In this document: piece after piece, positions 1 through 11,853 of the stretch | Position numbering within the stretch: position 1 is the first letter of the stretch | How the letters are laid out: each line of letters opens with the position of its first letter | Source of the DNA: Burkholderiales bacterium | GTDB taxonomy: Bacteria; Pseudomonadota; Gammaproteobacteria; Burkholderiales; Burkholderiaceae_F | Assembly (NCBI GenBank): GCA_020248785.1 | Contig: JADCGX010000130.1 | Span: 1 to 64,000, forward strand | Length of the DNA stretch: 64,000 nucleotides | Direction: 5' to 3' | Program-made: the position numbers and the translations under genes | Notes under the pieces: model-generated | What the model saw: only the letters and a program-made list of their open reading frames with translations | What the model was told of the DNA's origin: nothing | Databases searched by the model: none

Positions 1-41
1 CACCCAGGACCACGCTAACCCGCGGGCAGTACGCACCATTG

Positions 42-368
42 CTACATCGGTCTTCCGCGGCACCGAATCCGACATTGCCACAACCCGCCCGCACAGTGTT
101 TCTTCGGCGCGATTTGCGGGCTCGGGCCGATTACTTCGCTAACCTCCCCTTCCACGGAGTACGAACTGATGACCGCCGTCACATCCATGAACACCGGTGC
201 ATCGGCATAGCGCACCTTGAGCAGGTTGACCAGCATTTGCCGCTTCCACGACTCGGAGATCGTGGTGATGTAGTCGAATCGATCCCGCGAGACGGTGGGC
301 GGACCAACACTCGCACACCCGGTGAGCAGCAGCATCCCGACACAGGCGACTCGCATCAAAGCCTTCAT
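42..368 (-). pseudogene. N-terminal part of a conserved lipoprotein, probably broken
   Basis: The product starts with a lipoprotein signal (MKALMRVACVGMLLLTGCAS, lipobox LTGC). It is followed by a stretch resembling a betaproteobacterial hypothetical lipoprotein family (SRDRFDY, SESWKRQMLVNLLKVRYADAP, VFMDVTAVISSYSVEGEV). As I recall that family, homologs continue for several hundred residues. Here recognisable similarity stops after SVEGEVS, and a short Cys/Arg-rich tail runs to a stop at residue 109. I infer a frameshift or truncation near position 140. The true C-terminal part, if present, is outside the window. Function unknown. Confidence 0.5.
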
Positions 369-410
369 ACATCCGTCCAGATCTGCCGCGGGTCCTGCTC
401 ATGTCGAGGC

Positions 411-842
411 TTACGCGGCTGAAGTGCCACGCGCGAACGCCAGCTTGGTGCTGATGGGTTCACGAGCCTTCAGGTTCGTCTTGCGGGACCAATCTTGAAT
501 CCAGCCCGCACGGTTTTTGCCGTCCAACGCCTGTCCGTTGACCTCGGACAAGGGAAGGCGCATGTCGCTTGCAGGGCCTGCGTCGCATAGGGCACATGGA
601 TGCGCGATCTTGCCCGGCGGAACGCCGACGCACGTGTTGGAGTGCGCATCATGTGGCCCGCTGTTTGTCCCGCAGGATCTCGCGCGAGGTTGCGGCCACC
701 AGCGGGTGCAGCCGCCATCGCGCTGAGGACGCAAGCTCGGCTTCGTTGCGTCGCGAGCACTCGCGATGTCGCGCAGGTCCGTTGGTGGCGCGCAAGCCGG
801 ACGTCCGCTTTTCCCGGAACAGACCTGATCCAGCGCGCCGAG
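411..842. other. unassigned, probably degenerate region
   Basis: No convincing gene. A minus-strand reading ending at 411 has a protein-like tail (GWIQDWSRKTNLKAREP) that stops 43 bp before the broken lipoprotein gene, but nothing upstream of that tail looks coding. This could be the remnant of a gene once in operon with the lipoprotein. Confidence 0.35.
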
Positions 843-1988
843 CTAACGAAACCGCAGGTTCGCTCGAGAGAGATCGGCGATCGAAGTACAGCCCATCAGC
901 TTCATGTCGCGCTCGAGTTCCGCGCGCATCAAGGTGAGCGCGCGCTCGACGCCAGCCTGGCCGGCGGCCGCGAGGGGGAACAGGTAGTAGCGGCCGATGC
1001 CCACCGCCTTGGCGCCGAGGGACAAGGCCTTTAGAACGTGGGTGCCGCGCTGCACGCCGCCGTCCATCATGACGTCGATGCGGTCACCGACGGCATCGAC
1101 GATCTCGGCCAGTTGGTCGAACGCGGCGCGCGAGCCATCGAGTTGGCGGCCGCCGTGGTTCGACAGGATGATGCCGCTGCAGCCGATGTCGACGGCGCGG
1201 CGCGCATCCTCCACCGACATGATGCCCTTGAGGCAGAACCTGCCGCCCCAGAAGCGCACCATCTCGGCGACGTCGTCCCAGGTCATCGATGGATCGAGCA
1301 TCTCGGTGAAGTAGCGCTGGATCGACATCGTCCCGCGGCCCATGTCGACATGCCCTTCGAGCTGCGGCAGGCGAAAGCGCTCGTGCAGCGCGTAGTTGAT
1401 GGCCCAAAGCGGCTTGATCGCAAACTGCAGGATGCCGGCCGCAGTGAGCCGGAACGGGATGGAGAAGCCCGTGCGCTTGTCGCGCTCGCGGTTGCCGCCG
1501 GTAATGCTGTCCACCGTTAGCATCATCACGTTCACGCCGGCCGCCTTGGCACGCTCGAACATGGCGCGATTCAGTCCCCGGTCCTTGTGAAAGTAAAACT
1601 GGTAGCACTGCGGGTTGACGTGGGCACGGCGCAGGTCCTCCAGGCTCACGGTCCCGAGGGACGAGACGCCGAACATCGTGCCGAACTTGGCGGCCGCTGC
1701 GGCCACCGCCCGCTCGCCGTCGTGGTGGAACAAGCGCTGCAGCGCGGTCGGCGAGCAGTACACGGGCAGCGCGAGCTTCTGGCCCATGACGGTGACGGCG
1801 AGATCCACCTCGCCAACGCCGCGCAGCACGTTGGGCACGAGGTCGCAGCGGTCGAAGCTCGCGGTGTTCTGCCGGTAGGTCACCTCGTCGTCCGCGGCCC
1901 CGTCGATGTAGTTGAATATGGGTCCCGGCAGGCGCCGCTGCGCGAGCCGGCGGAAGTCCTGGAAGTTGTGGCAGTCGCTCAAGCGCAT
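843..1988 (-). CDS. lldD: FMN-dependent alpha-hydroxyacid dehydrogenase (L-lactate dehydrogenase-like)
   Basis: A 381-residue FMN TIM-barrel enzyme of the L-lactate dehydrogenase/glycolate oxidase family, of full family length. The N-terminus has the family pattern (FNYIDGAADDEVT), and the active-site motif SNHGGRQLDG carries the proton-abstracting His at about residue 278. The phosphate/flavin loop DGGVQRGTHVLKALSLGA and GIGRYYLF follow. Such enzymes oxidise L-lactate (or another 2-hydroxyacid) to the 2-oxoacid and pass electrons to quinone or oxygen at the inner membrane. The exact substrate cannot be read from the sequence: mandelate, glycolate and lactate members share these motifs. It is followed by 50 bp and then a SlyD-type gene on its 5' side, with no obvious operon partner. 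Confidence 0.85.
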   Translation of the reverse strand: MRLSDCHNFQDFRRLAQRRLPGPIFNYIDGAADDEVTYRQNTASFDRCDLVPNVLRGVGEVDLAVTVMGQKLALPVYCSPTALQRLFHHDGERAVAAAAAKFGTMFGVSSLGTVSLEDLRRAHVNPQCYQFYFHKDRGLNRAMFERAKAAGVNVMMLTVDSITGGNRERDKRTGFSIPFRLTAAGILQFAIKPLWAINYALHERFRLPQLEGHVDMGRGTMSIQRYFTEMLDPSMTWDDVAEMVRFWGGRFCLKGIMSVEDARRAVDIGCSGIILSNHGGRQLDGSRAAFDQLAEIVDAVGDRIDVMMDGGVQRGTHVLKALSLGAKAVGIGRYYLFPLAAAGQAGVERALTLMRAELERDMKLMGCTSIADLSRANLRFR

Positions 1989-2038
1989 GGCGTGGCTGCA
2001 CGACTCGCGGCGCGCCCCTCGAAGGTTAAATGTGGCAT

Positions 2039-2545
2039 TCAGTGGCGCGTGCTGCTGCCGCCGTGCTCGCCGACACGCAGAAAGTCCGGCACTTCGGCAC
2101 GGTCTGCATCGCGCATCGCCTCGGTCGCCGGCTCCACGCCGACCACCTCGACGTCGAAGCGCAACGCCCGGCCTGCCAGCGGATGATTGCCGTCGAGCAC
2201 GGCGACGTCGTCGGTGAGATCGACGACGCGATAGAGACGGCCGTCCTGTGGCTGACCGGGTACGCCTTCGAACTGCATGCCCAGATCGACGTCCTTGCCG
2301 AGCTTGGCCAAGGCAACGAGGTGCAGCAACCTGACGTCGTCATCGCCAAAGGCGTCTTCGGGCTCGAGCCACACGCTCGTCGCGAACCCGGTCTCCTGCC
2401 CTTCGAGCGCCTGTTCGATCTTGGGAAAAATGTCGCCGGCGCCGTGCAGGTACACGAGCGGCACTTCGCTTTCCTCCATGAGCTCGCCCTGCGCGTCATA
2501 CATCTTGACTTGCAGGCTGACGAGGTGACCGGCGGTGATCTTCAT
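2039..2545 (-). CDS. slyD: FKBP-type peptidyl-prolyl isomerase, SlyD-like
   Basis: A 168-residue FKBP-fold protein of the SlyD type. The start at MKITAGHLVSLQVKMYDAQG is chosen because the longer in-frame upstream reading is Arg-rich and not family-like. The FKBP half-domains flank an insert-in-flap segment (VWLEPEDAFGDDDVRLLHLV to GRLYRVVDLTDDVAVLDGNHPLAG), and DGNHPLAG with FDVEVVGV are family signatures. SlyD proteins catalyse prolyl isomerisation and act as folding chaperones in the cytoplasm. The His/Cys-rich metal-binding tail of E. coli SlyD is missing: only a terminal TRH remains. A nickel-delivery role is therefore unlikely. Confidence 0.85.
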   Translation of the reverse strand: MKITAGHLVSLQVKMYDAQGELMEESEVPLVYLHGAGDIFPKIEQALEGQETGFATSVWLEPEDAFGDDDVRLLHLVALAKLGKDVDLGMQFEGVPGQPQDGRLYRVVDLTDDVAVLDGNHPLAGRALRFDVEVVGVEPATEAMRDADRAEVPDFLRVGEHGGSSTRH

Positions 2546-2600
2546 GACATGGCAAAGGCGGGCAAGGGCCGCCGATTGTCGCACTCCGCCTTTCACCCTT

Positions 2601-3317
2601 TCATGGCAGACCCAGCCGCTCGGCGTGCCAGAACAGCGCGCGGTCGAACGGGGCCCAGCGCGCGGTGCGCACGCCCGCCTGCGCAAGGCCGCGGCGCACC
2701 CACTCGTTGCTCGTGAGTACCATGCTGTAGTGGCCGGTCCCTTCGAAGAAGGCGTCGGTGGCGAAGTCGCCGGGATGGTCGATCTTGATCGGCGCACCTT
2801 GCGCATCACGCGCAAAGCCAGCCTTCACGTAGGCAACCAGATCGAGATACTGGTCCTCGGTGAGCCACAGCCTGTGGCCGCGGTACTCCTGCGGGCGCGC
2901 AAGGAACTCCACGTGCATTGCCGCCGGCCCCCGCCCTGTCAACGCGCGCCAGGCGATCGACGGCCGCAATTCGCGCCACGTTGGCGTGTTCATGTAGAAG
3001 GCGCGGTCACCCCAGCCAAAGGCGATCCAGTTCGTCGCGGAGGCGGGCGCCCGCGTGAGATCGACCACGGCAGAGGGCGGAAACTCGCGCGTCCAGTTGT
3101 ACGGTGCTCGTGCCGGCAGCACGAGGTCGGCATGCACACCGTTGGTACGCAAGTAAACCGGCACGCCGCCGCGTTCCTCGGGCGTGGTGACGAACAACGG
3201 GTTGACCGTGGCCAGACCAAGCGCGAGGGCCGCGCCGAGATAGATGAGCGGCGGCAGCAACAGCGCCGTCGCGAGCAACGCAAAAGCTGTCCTCCAGCGC
3301 CGGCCGCGCCTGCGCAT
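2601..3317 (-). CDS. DUF2459 (TIGR02117 family) membrane-anchored protein
   Basis: About 238 residues from the ATG at 3317, which is chosen over a longer reading because MRRRGRRWRTAFALLATALL is a plausible positively charged start plus membrane anchor. One N-terminal transmembrane segment is followed by a periplasmic domain with family motifs (VYLRTNGVHADLVLPA, NWIAFGWGDRAFYMNTPTW, HVEFLARPQEY, GHYSMVLTSNEWVRRGL). The conserved His, Asp and Cys/Ser-type positions hint at a hydrolase-like fold, but no biochemical function is established for DUF2459. The start lies 10 bp after the rpiA stop, so the two are probably co-transcribed. Confidence 0.8.
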   Translation of the reverse strand: MRRRGRRWRTAFALLATALLLPPLIYLGAALALGLATVNPLFVTTPEERGGVPVYLRTNGVHADLVLPARAPYNWTREFPPSAVVDLTRAPASATNWIAFGWGDRAFYMNTPTWRELRPSIAWRALTGRGPAAMHVEFLARPQEYRGHRLWLTEDQYLDLVAYVKAGFARDAQGAPIKIDHPGDFATDAFFEGTGHYSMVLTSNEWVRRGLAQAGVRTARWAPFDRALFWHAERLGLP

Positions 3318-3327
3318 GGTGTTGCCG

Positions 3328-3999
3328 CTAGCGCGGGACGCGGAAGGATTCCTGCACGCCGTCGGGCGTGCCGAGCAGCAGCACATCGGCGCGGCGTGCC
3401 GCGAACAGGCCATTGGTGACGACGCCGACGATCTGGTTGATACGCGTCTCGGTGGCCACAGGGTCCGTGATCGACAGGCCGTGCACGTCGAGGATCACGT
3501 TGCCGTTGTCGGTCATAACGCCCTCGCGCCACTTGGGTGTGCCGCCCAGCCGGGCGAGCTCGCGCGCCACGTGCGCACGCGCCATCGGGATCACTTCCAC
3601 CGGCAGCGGAAACTTGCCGAGCACCGCGACGCGCTTGCTGGCATCGGCAATGCACACGAAGCTGCGCGCCACCGCGGCCACGACCTTCTCGCGCGTCAGT
3701 GCCGCGCCACCGCCCTTGATCATGCAGAAGCCAGGATCGATCTCGTCGGCGCCGTCGATGTAGACCGGGATGTCGTCGACCTCATTGAGATCGAGCATGC
3801 GGATGCCCTTGTCCTGCAACCGCTGCGCGCTGCGCACCGAACTGGACACAGCGCCGGCGATCGGCGTGCCAGCCGCTGCCAGCGCGTCGATGAACAGGTC
3901 CACCGTGGAGCCCGTGCCCACACCAAGGATGCGATTCGGCAAGACGTGCCGCACGGCGGCTTGCGCGACGAGGCGCTTGAGTTCGTCCTGGGTGGGCAT
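3328..3999 (-). CDS. rpiA: ribose-5-phosphate isomerase A
   Basis: A 223-residue RpiA of normal length. It interconverts ribose 5-phosphate and ribulose 5-phosphate in the pentose phosphate pathway and, in phototrophs, the Calvin cycle. Diagnostic motifs are [16 protein letters not shown] (substrate loop), [26 protein letters not shown] (catalytic Asp/Glu/Lys region) and [20 protein letters not shown]. The ATG at 3999 gives the standard N-terminus [16 protein letters not shown]. The DUF2459 gene follows by 10 bp. Confidence 0.95.
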   Translation of the reverse strand: MPTQDELKRLVAQAAVRHVLPNRILGVGTGSTVDLFIDALAAAGTPIAGAVSSSVRSAQRLQDKGIRMLDLNEVDDIPVYIDGADEIDPGFCMIKGGGAALTREKVVAAVARSFVCIADASKRVAVLGKFPLPVEVIPMARAHVARELARLGGTPKWREGVMTDNGNVILDVHGLSITDPVATETRINQIVGVVTNGLFAARRADVLLLGTPDGVQESFRVPR

Positions 4000-4062
4000 G
4001 GCGAGTTTCCAAAGGCTGACGGGAGCGGATCATAGTCGCCGCGACACCGACCCGGCTCGCGG

Positions 4063-5424
4063 TTAGCACGACCTCGCCGCGGGTTCGTTGGGGTCGTCGA
4101 TGTCGCCCGTGTCCACGGGCGGTGGCTGGTGCGGCACATCGGAAAACCAGACGCTGCGTGGCCGCACCTCGTCCATCGCGCGCATCGCCGGATCGACAAA
4201 ACGCGCGGGGCGCGGGCGAACCGTCAGGTTGTCGACAAGAATCGATGCCCAGTCCTCCGGCCGCTCGAGGACGAAGCCATGACCCAGCGGCTTGTAGACC
4301 ACGTTGCCGTGCAGTTGCACACCGCGCGTGCCGCTGACGACCACGCCGCGCTGGAACGACTCATGGATGACGCAATCCTTCAGCATGCTGTCGCGCGCCA
4401 CCTGGTTGTCGTACCAGTGCGCTGGATAGCGGCCCGGGCGATTGAATTGCCCCATGCGCCGGAACTCCACGCCAACAAAGCAGCCGCGTGAACCGCTCGC
4501 CACGCCGTTGCCCGAATCCTTGGGCAAACGACCCGCGATCAACATATGCGCGCCGTAGCCCGCATGGATCCCGTTGGCATCGCCCTCGATCGCAATGGAG
4601 CGCGACAGCAGGACCACCTTGGCGGCCGAATCGGTCAAGCCGTAGCGCATGCGTGCACGCTGCCCTTCATGCCGATGAGACACCGGAGCGTCGAGCGTGA
4701 CGCGCAGCCCATCGGTCGTCACTCCGAAGATGCCGCGCTCCTCGATCAGCGGCCGTTCTGCGCCGCCCGAGGCGATGATGATCTTGTCGCCAGGGGACCA
4801 GTCGACCGGTTCGCTCAGCCGCACGAGAATCGTGCCCGGCGTCGTCGAATCGCTGAGCCTGGCCCAGGCCCGACGCCGCGGACCGAACAGTTCGATGGCA
4901 CCGCCGTTCACGGCAGCGAGGAACTTGCTGCCCAGACCGTGGATCAGGTTGAAATTGCGGCCTGTGCCGAGCGTGAAGACCAGCCGATGCGCGAACGCCC
5001 GCCGCGCGTCTCCCGCCCGCATAACGCCATCGCCACTGACCAGAATGCCAATCGCCTTGACCTGCAGGTCGCGTGCGGCGAAGAGCACAGTGCCCTGGAT
5101 CTCCAGCACGGTGACCTCGATGTTCTCGTCGATCAAGAGCGTGCAGCCTGCCGGAACCTGAACCACATCGTTTGGACCAGGCTTGCGGCCGCCCCAGGTG
5201 GCGGGCGATGACCAGGCAAGCGCATCGGCATAAGCACCGACAGCCCCATCCGCCGACACAGGAGAAAAAATGGTGCCGCCCCGATGGCGAACCAGAGAAA
5301 AGCTCACATCGCACTCCCACACAACCGCCTGCCGTCCAGGGCGACGGCGATCAAGCTCAACGCTCGGCGTGAAGGGTAACGGACGCGCGCCAGCGGTCAA
5401 CAGGACCGCTGATGACGAGACCAT
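4063..5424 (-). CDS. G8-domain, beta-helix-type protein (probably secreted)
   Basis: About 453 residues from the ATG at 5424; a GTG at 5439 would add five. The N-terminus MVSSSAVLLTAGARPLPF could be a short export signal. Residues about 75-140 form a G8 domain: SSPATWGGRKPGPNDVVQVP, then VTVLEIQGTVLFAARDLQ. This is followed by right-handed beta-helix-like sequence with pectate-lyase-style turns (DCVIHESFQRGVVVSGTRGV, LHGNVVYKPLGHGFVLE). This order, G8 then parallel beta-helix, is that of eukaryotic TMEM2/CEMIP (KIAA1199) and polyductin-type proteins, where the domains are tied to hyaluronan handling. A bacterial function is not established. The gene begins 43 bp after the lpdA stop on the same strand. 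It lacks the large extra domains of the animal proteins. Confidence 0.65.
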   Translation of the reverse strand: MVSSSAVLLTAGARPLPFTPSVELDRRRPGRQAVVWECDVSFSLVRHRGGTIFSPVSADGAVGAYADALAWSSPATWGGRKPGPNDVVQVPAGCTLLIDENIEVTVLEIQGTVLFAARDLQVKAIGILVSGDGVMRAGDARRAFAHRLVFTLGTGRNFNLIHGLGSKFLAAVNGGAIELFGPRRRAWARLSDSTTPGTILVRLSEPVDWSPGDKIIIASGGAERPLIEERGIFGVTTDGLRVTLDAPVSHRHEGQRARMRYGLTDSAAKVVLLSRSIAIEGDANGIHAGYGAHMLIAGRLPKDSGNGVASGSRGCFVGVEFRRMGQFNRPGRYPAHWYDNQVARDSMLKDCVIHESFQRGVVVSGTRGVQLHGNVVYKPLGHGFVLERPEDWASILVDNLTVRPRPARFVDPAMRAMDEVRPRSVWFSDVPHQPPPVDTGDIDDPNEPAARSC

Positions 5425-5467
5425 GAGAGCTTGGGCCACGCCGGCCCGGCGCAGGTCTTGCCTGGGC

Positions 5468-7297
5468 TCAGCGGCGGGGCGGCGGCAGGTCGGTGCAGCT
5501 CCCCTCGGCGACCTCGGCTGCCATGCCGATCGACTCGCCCAGCGTGGGATGCGGATGGATCGTCTTGCCGATGTCCACCGCGTCGGCGCCCATTTCGATC
5601 GCCAGCGCGATCTCCCCGATCAATTCACCCGCGTGCGTGCCGACGATGCCGCCGCCGACCACCCGGTGCGTCGCTTCATCGAACAGCAGCTTGGTGAAGC
5701 CTTCGTCGCGGCCGTTGGCAATGGCCCGGCCCGAGGCACTCCACGGGAACAGGCCCTTCTTGATCGCAACGCCCTGCGCCTTGGCTTCCTCTTCCGTGAG
5801 GCCCACCCAGGCCACCTCGGGGTCGGTATAGGCGACCGAGGGAATCACCTTGGCGTCGAAGAAGGACTTCTCGCCGGCCGCCGCTTCGGCCGCCACGTGA
5901 CCTTCATGCACCGCCTTGTGAGCCAGCATCGGCTGCCCGACGATGTCGCCGATCGCGTAGATGTGCGGGACATTGGTGCGCATCTGCCGGTCGACCGTGA
6001 TGAAACCGTGCTCGCTCACCGCCACCCCGGCCTTCTCTGCACCGATCTTGCGTCCGTTGGGCGTGCGGCCGACCGACTGCAGGACGAAGTCGTAGCGCTG
6101 CGGCTCAGCCGGCGCGCCCTCGCCTTCGAACTTGACCCACAGGCCATCGGGTTTGGCCTCGACCGCCGTGGTGCGGGTCTTGAGCATGAGCTTGTCGAAG
6201 CGGCCGGCATTCATCTTGTGCCAGACCTTCACCAGATCGCGGTCGGCGCCGAGCATCAGGCCGTCCATCATCTCCACGACATCCAGGCGCGTGCCGAGCG
6301 CGGAGTACACGGTAGCCATCTCGAGCCCGATGATGCCGCCGCCGATCACGAGCATTTTCTTGGGCACCTCACGCAACTGCAGTGCGCCGGTGGAGTCGAC
6401 GATGCGCGGATCGTCGGGCAGGAAGGGAAGGCGCACCGCCGCCGAGCCGGCCGCGACAATGGCGCTGCCAAAGCGCACCACCGTCTTCTCACCGGTCTTG
6501 TCCTGGCTCGGTCCGGCGCTGAGCTCGACTGCGACGTGATGCGGGTCGATGAAGCTGCCGTAGCCGCGCACAACGGCGACCTTGCGCATCTTGGCCATCT
6601 GCGCGAGCCCGCCGGTGAGCTTGCCGACTACCTTGTCCTTATGGGCGCGCAGCTTGGAAAGATCAATCGACGGTGCGCCAAAGCTGATCCCCAGGTCGGC
6701 GAAGTGCTTCGCCTCGTCCATCACCGCGGCCACGTGCAGTAGGGCCTTGGACGGAATGCAGCCAACGTTCAGGCACACACCGCCTAGCGTGGCGTAGCGC
6801 TCCACCAGCACGACCTTCTTGCCGAGATCGGCCGCTCGAAATGCTGCCGAATAGCCGCCGGGGCCTGCGCCGAGCACGAGCACGTCGCACTCCAAGTCCG
6901 CCCTGCCTGCAAAGCTGCCCGCGCTCGCGGCCATAGTGACGGCAGCGGCCGGGCCAGCGCGGTCACCATCGCCCGTGGTCTGACCCGCGCTGCCCTCGCC
7001 AGCGGTTACAGGAGCGGCAGAGGGCGCGAGCGCGGCAGACGGCGCAGATTGAGCGCTCGCGCTGGCCTCGAGAACCAGGACCACCGTGCCCTGCGACACC
7101 TTATCGCCAAGCTTGACGCGCAGCTCCTTGACCACGCCGGCCGCCGACGACGGAATCTCCATCGACGCCTTGTCGCTCTCCACCGTGATGAGCGACTGCT
7201 CCTCGACCACCGTCTCGCCCGGTTTGACGAGGACTTCGATGATCTCGACGTCCTTGAAGTCGCCGATATCGGGAACCTGTACTTCGATCGTGGCCAT
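5468..7297 (-). CDS. lpdA: dihydrolipoyl dehydrogenase (E3) with N-terminal lipoyl domain
   Basis: A 609-residue E3 subunit of pyruvate dehydrogenase; it reoxidises dihydrolipoamide with NAD+. Residues 1-80 are a lipoyl domain with the lipoylated lysine in ESDKASMEIP. An Ala/Pro-rich linker follows, then the FAD domain (LGAGPGGYSAAFRAADLGKK), the redox disulfide GGVCLNVGCIPSKAL, the NAD domain (IGGGIIGLEMATVYSALG), and the C-terminal interface with the catalytic HPHPTLGE. A lipoyl domain on E3 is usual for Burkholderiales and for Neisseria. The ATG at 7297 (MATIEVQVPDIGDF) is preferred over a GTG two codons upstream. It is the last gene of aceE-aceF-lpdA. Confidence 0.95.
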   Translation of the reverse strand: MATIEVQVPDIGDFKDVEIIEVLVKPGETVVEEQSLITVESDKASMEIPSSAAGVVKELRVKLGDKVSQGTVVLVLEASASAQSAPSAALAPSAAPVTAGEGSAGQTTGDGDRAGPAAAVTMAASAGSFAGRADLECDVLVLGAGPGGYSAAFRAADLGKKVVLVERYATLGGVCLNVGCIPSKALLHVAAVMDEAKHFADLGISFGAPSIDLSKLRAHKDKVVGKLTGGLAQMAKMRKVAVVRGYGSFIDPHHVAVELSAGPSQDKTGEKTVVRFGSAIVAAGSAAVRLPFLPDDPRIVDSTGALQLREVPKKMLVIGGGIIGLEMATVYSALGTRLDVVEMMDGLMLGADRDLVKVWHKMNAGRFDKLMLKTRTTAVEAKPDGLWVKFEGEGAPAEPQRYDFVLQSVGRTPNGRKIGAEKAGVAVSEHGFITVDRQMRTNVPHIYAIGDIVGQPMLAHKAVHEGHVAAEAAAGEKSFFDAKVIPSVAYTDPEVAWVGLTEEEAKAQGVAIKKGLFPWSASGRAIANGRDEGFTKLLFDEATHRVVGGGIVGTHAGELIGEIALAIEMGADAVDIGKTIHPHPTLGESIGMAAEVAEGSCTDLPPPRR

Positions 7298-7653
7298 GCT
7301 CACTCCGCGGTTGGTGCGCGCGCGACAACCAGGCTCGGTGCGCGCGACGAAAGGTCGAACTGGCCGCTTTCGGCCGACATGTGTTCATCAGCCGAAGCAT
7401 CGGCTGCATACGGCGTCCGTCACTCATGCGTCGAGGATCGTTCGCCGCGCTGCGCGAGTACAACGGTGGCAACGGCAGCAGCAAGGCGCAGGCGACGCTG
7501 ATCACGAATGCGATGCGTGCGATCGCCGCGCCGTTCGGGGTTCTCGTCAGCAACAGAAACGGCCTGAGGGTCGCGGCAGTACCCGCCGCCACGAAGACGC
7601 GGAGCAAGCGCTCCAGCCACCGTTCGCTCACGCCAGCCCGCGCCATCGTGCTG
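7298..7653. other. aceF-lpdA intergenic region without a confident gene
   Basis: 356 bp separate aceF from lpdA, which is long for an operon. A minus-strand reading begins at 7646 (MARAGVSERWLERLLRVFVA) and contains a hydrophobic stretch (IAFVISVACALLLPLPPLYS). It runs on through about 200 bp of lpdA before stopping, so I do not call it a gene. A separate lpdA promoter or an mRNA-processing site could be here; no clear hairpin was seen. Confidence 0.4.
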
Positions 7654-9039
7654 TTACAGGAGCACCCGCCTGAAGTCGCCCAGCAGCGCGGCCAGATGCG
7701 CATTGAAGCGCGCGGCCGAGGCGCCATCGACGACGCGGTGGTCCCACGACAGCGACAGCGGCAGGATTAGCCTTGGCGCGAACTGCTTGCCGTCCCACAC
7801 AGGCTTCATCGTCGAGCGGCACACGCCCAGGATTGCAACCTCCGGCGCATTGATGATCGGGGTGAAGTAGGTGCCACCGATGCCACCGAGCGAGCTGATG
7901 CTGAAGGTGCCTCCCTGCATGTCGGCTGGACTGAGCTTGCCGTCGCGCGCCTTGGCCGCCAGCGCCGATGTCTCGGCCGCGATCTCGAAGATACCTTTCT
8001 TGTCGGCATCCTTGATGACCGGCACCACGAGCCCGTTGGGCGTGTCGGCAGCAAAGCCGATGTGCCAGTAGTTCTTGCGAATGATGGCGTCGCCAGTGGC
8101 AGCATCGATCGAGGCGTTGAAGTCCGGGAACTTCTTGAGCGTCGCGACGCAGGCCTTGATCAGGAAGGCCAGCATGGTGAGCTTGGCAGCGTCCTTGCTT
8201 TTCTCGTTTTCCTTGTTTACCTGCACACGAAAGGCTTCAAGCTCGGTGACGTCGGCATCCTCATGATTGGTGACATGCGGGATCGTGACCCAGTTGCGGT
8301 GGAGGTTCGGGCCCGAGAGCTTCTTGATGCGCGACATCTCGATGCGCTCGACGGGGCCGAACTTCGCGAAGTCGACCTGCGGCCAAGGCAGCAGGCCCGG
8401 CAGACCACCGCCCGGCGCGGCCACTGCGCTGGCCGCGGGACGACCGCCACCGGCGAGCGCGCCCTTGACGAACTCGCGCACGTCGTCCTGCGTGATGCGC
8501 CCCTTGGGCCCGGTGCCGCGCACCTGGCCGAGCACCACGCCGAGCTCGCGTGCGAACTTGCGCACCGAGGGCGAAGCGTGGACCTTTGTGGCGCCCTCAT
8601 CGCCGGTGGGCTGCGGCCGCTCGACCATCTCCGTCGCAAAGTCGCCGGAAGCCATTACAGGCGCGACGGCCTGAGCCGGCGCCGACGCTGGCGGGGCGGT
8701 GATCGTCTGCGCAGCAACTGCTGCCGCCGCGGGCGCGGGCGCGGGCGCAGGTGCGGGCGCCGGTGCGGCGCCTTTGGCGGGGGCGCCAGCCGCCATGCCC
8801 TCGGCATCGAGAAGCAGGATCAGCGTGCCTTCGGCGACCTTGTCACCAATCTTGACCCGCATCTCCTTCACGGTGCCGGCAGCCGACGAAGGGATCTCCA
8901 TCGACGCCTTGTCGCTTTCCACCGTGATGAGCGACTGCTCCTCGGTCACCGCGTCGCCCGGCTTGACCAGCACCTCGATGACTTCGACTTCCTTGAAGTC
9001 GCCGATGTCCGGCACCTTGATCTCGACCATGCTGCCCAT
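7654..9039 (-). CDS. aceF: pyruvate dehydrogenase E2, dihydrolipoyllysine acetyltransferase
   Basis: A 461-residue E2 core of the pyruvate dehydrogenase complex that transfers the acetyl group from lipoyl-lysine to CoA. Order of domains: one lipoyl domain (lysine in ESDKASMEIP, residues 1-80), an Ala/Pro linker with a PAPAPAPAPAP run, a peripheral-subunit-binding domain (ASPSVRKFARELGVVLGQVR with GRITQDDV), then the catalytic domain. That domain ends in SLSWDHRVVDGASAARF, with the catalytic His and Asp. E. coli has three lipoyl domains; the single one here is typical of the Burkholderiales form. It lies 96 bp downstream of aceE. Confidence 0.95.
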   Translation of the reverse strand: MGSMVEIKVPDIGDFKEVEVIEVLVKPGDAVTEEQSLITVESDKASMEIPSSAAGTVKEMRVKIGDKVAEGTLILLLDAEGMAAGAPAKGAAPAPAPAPAPAPAAAAVAAQTITAPPASAPAQAVAPVMASGDFATEMVERPQPTGDEGATKVHASPSVRKFARELGVVLGQVRGTGPKGRITQDDVREFVKGALAGGGRPAASAVAAPGGGLPGLLPWPQVDFAKFGPVERIEMSRIKKLSGPNLHRNWVTIPHVTNHEDADVTELEAFRVQVNKENEKSKDAAKLTMLAFLIKACVATLKKFPDFNASIDAATGDAIIRKNYWHIGFAADTPNGLVVPVIKDADKKGIFEIAAETSALAAKARDGKLSPADMQGGTFSISSLGGIGGTYFTPIINAPEVAILGVCRSTMKPVWDGKQFAPRLILPLSLSWDHRVVDGASAARFNAHLAALLGDFRRVLL

Positions 9040-9135
9040 CGTTCACCTCATGTTCATTCTTATTGGACCCGTGCCTGCGGGCTCGCGCGTCCATTCCGGC
9101 CGCAGCTTGCGCGCGGCGGTGTCTCCTGACCTACG

Positions 9136-11853
<2,718 letters not shown>

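Noticed and set aside
5270..6742. Long plus-strand open frame opposite lpdA (490 codons)
   Set aside because: It is antisense to the well-supported lpdA, His/Arg/Asp-rich without family features; a GC-bias shadow.
7101..7646. Minus-strand reading in the aceF-lpdA gap with a hydrophobic segment
   Set aside because: It runs 200 bp into lpdA in another frame and has no homology I recognise, so I did not call it a gene.
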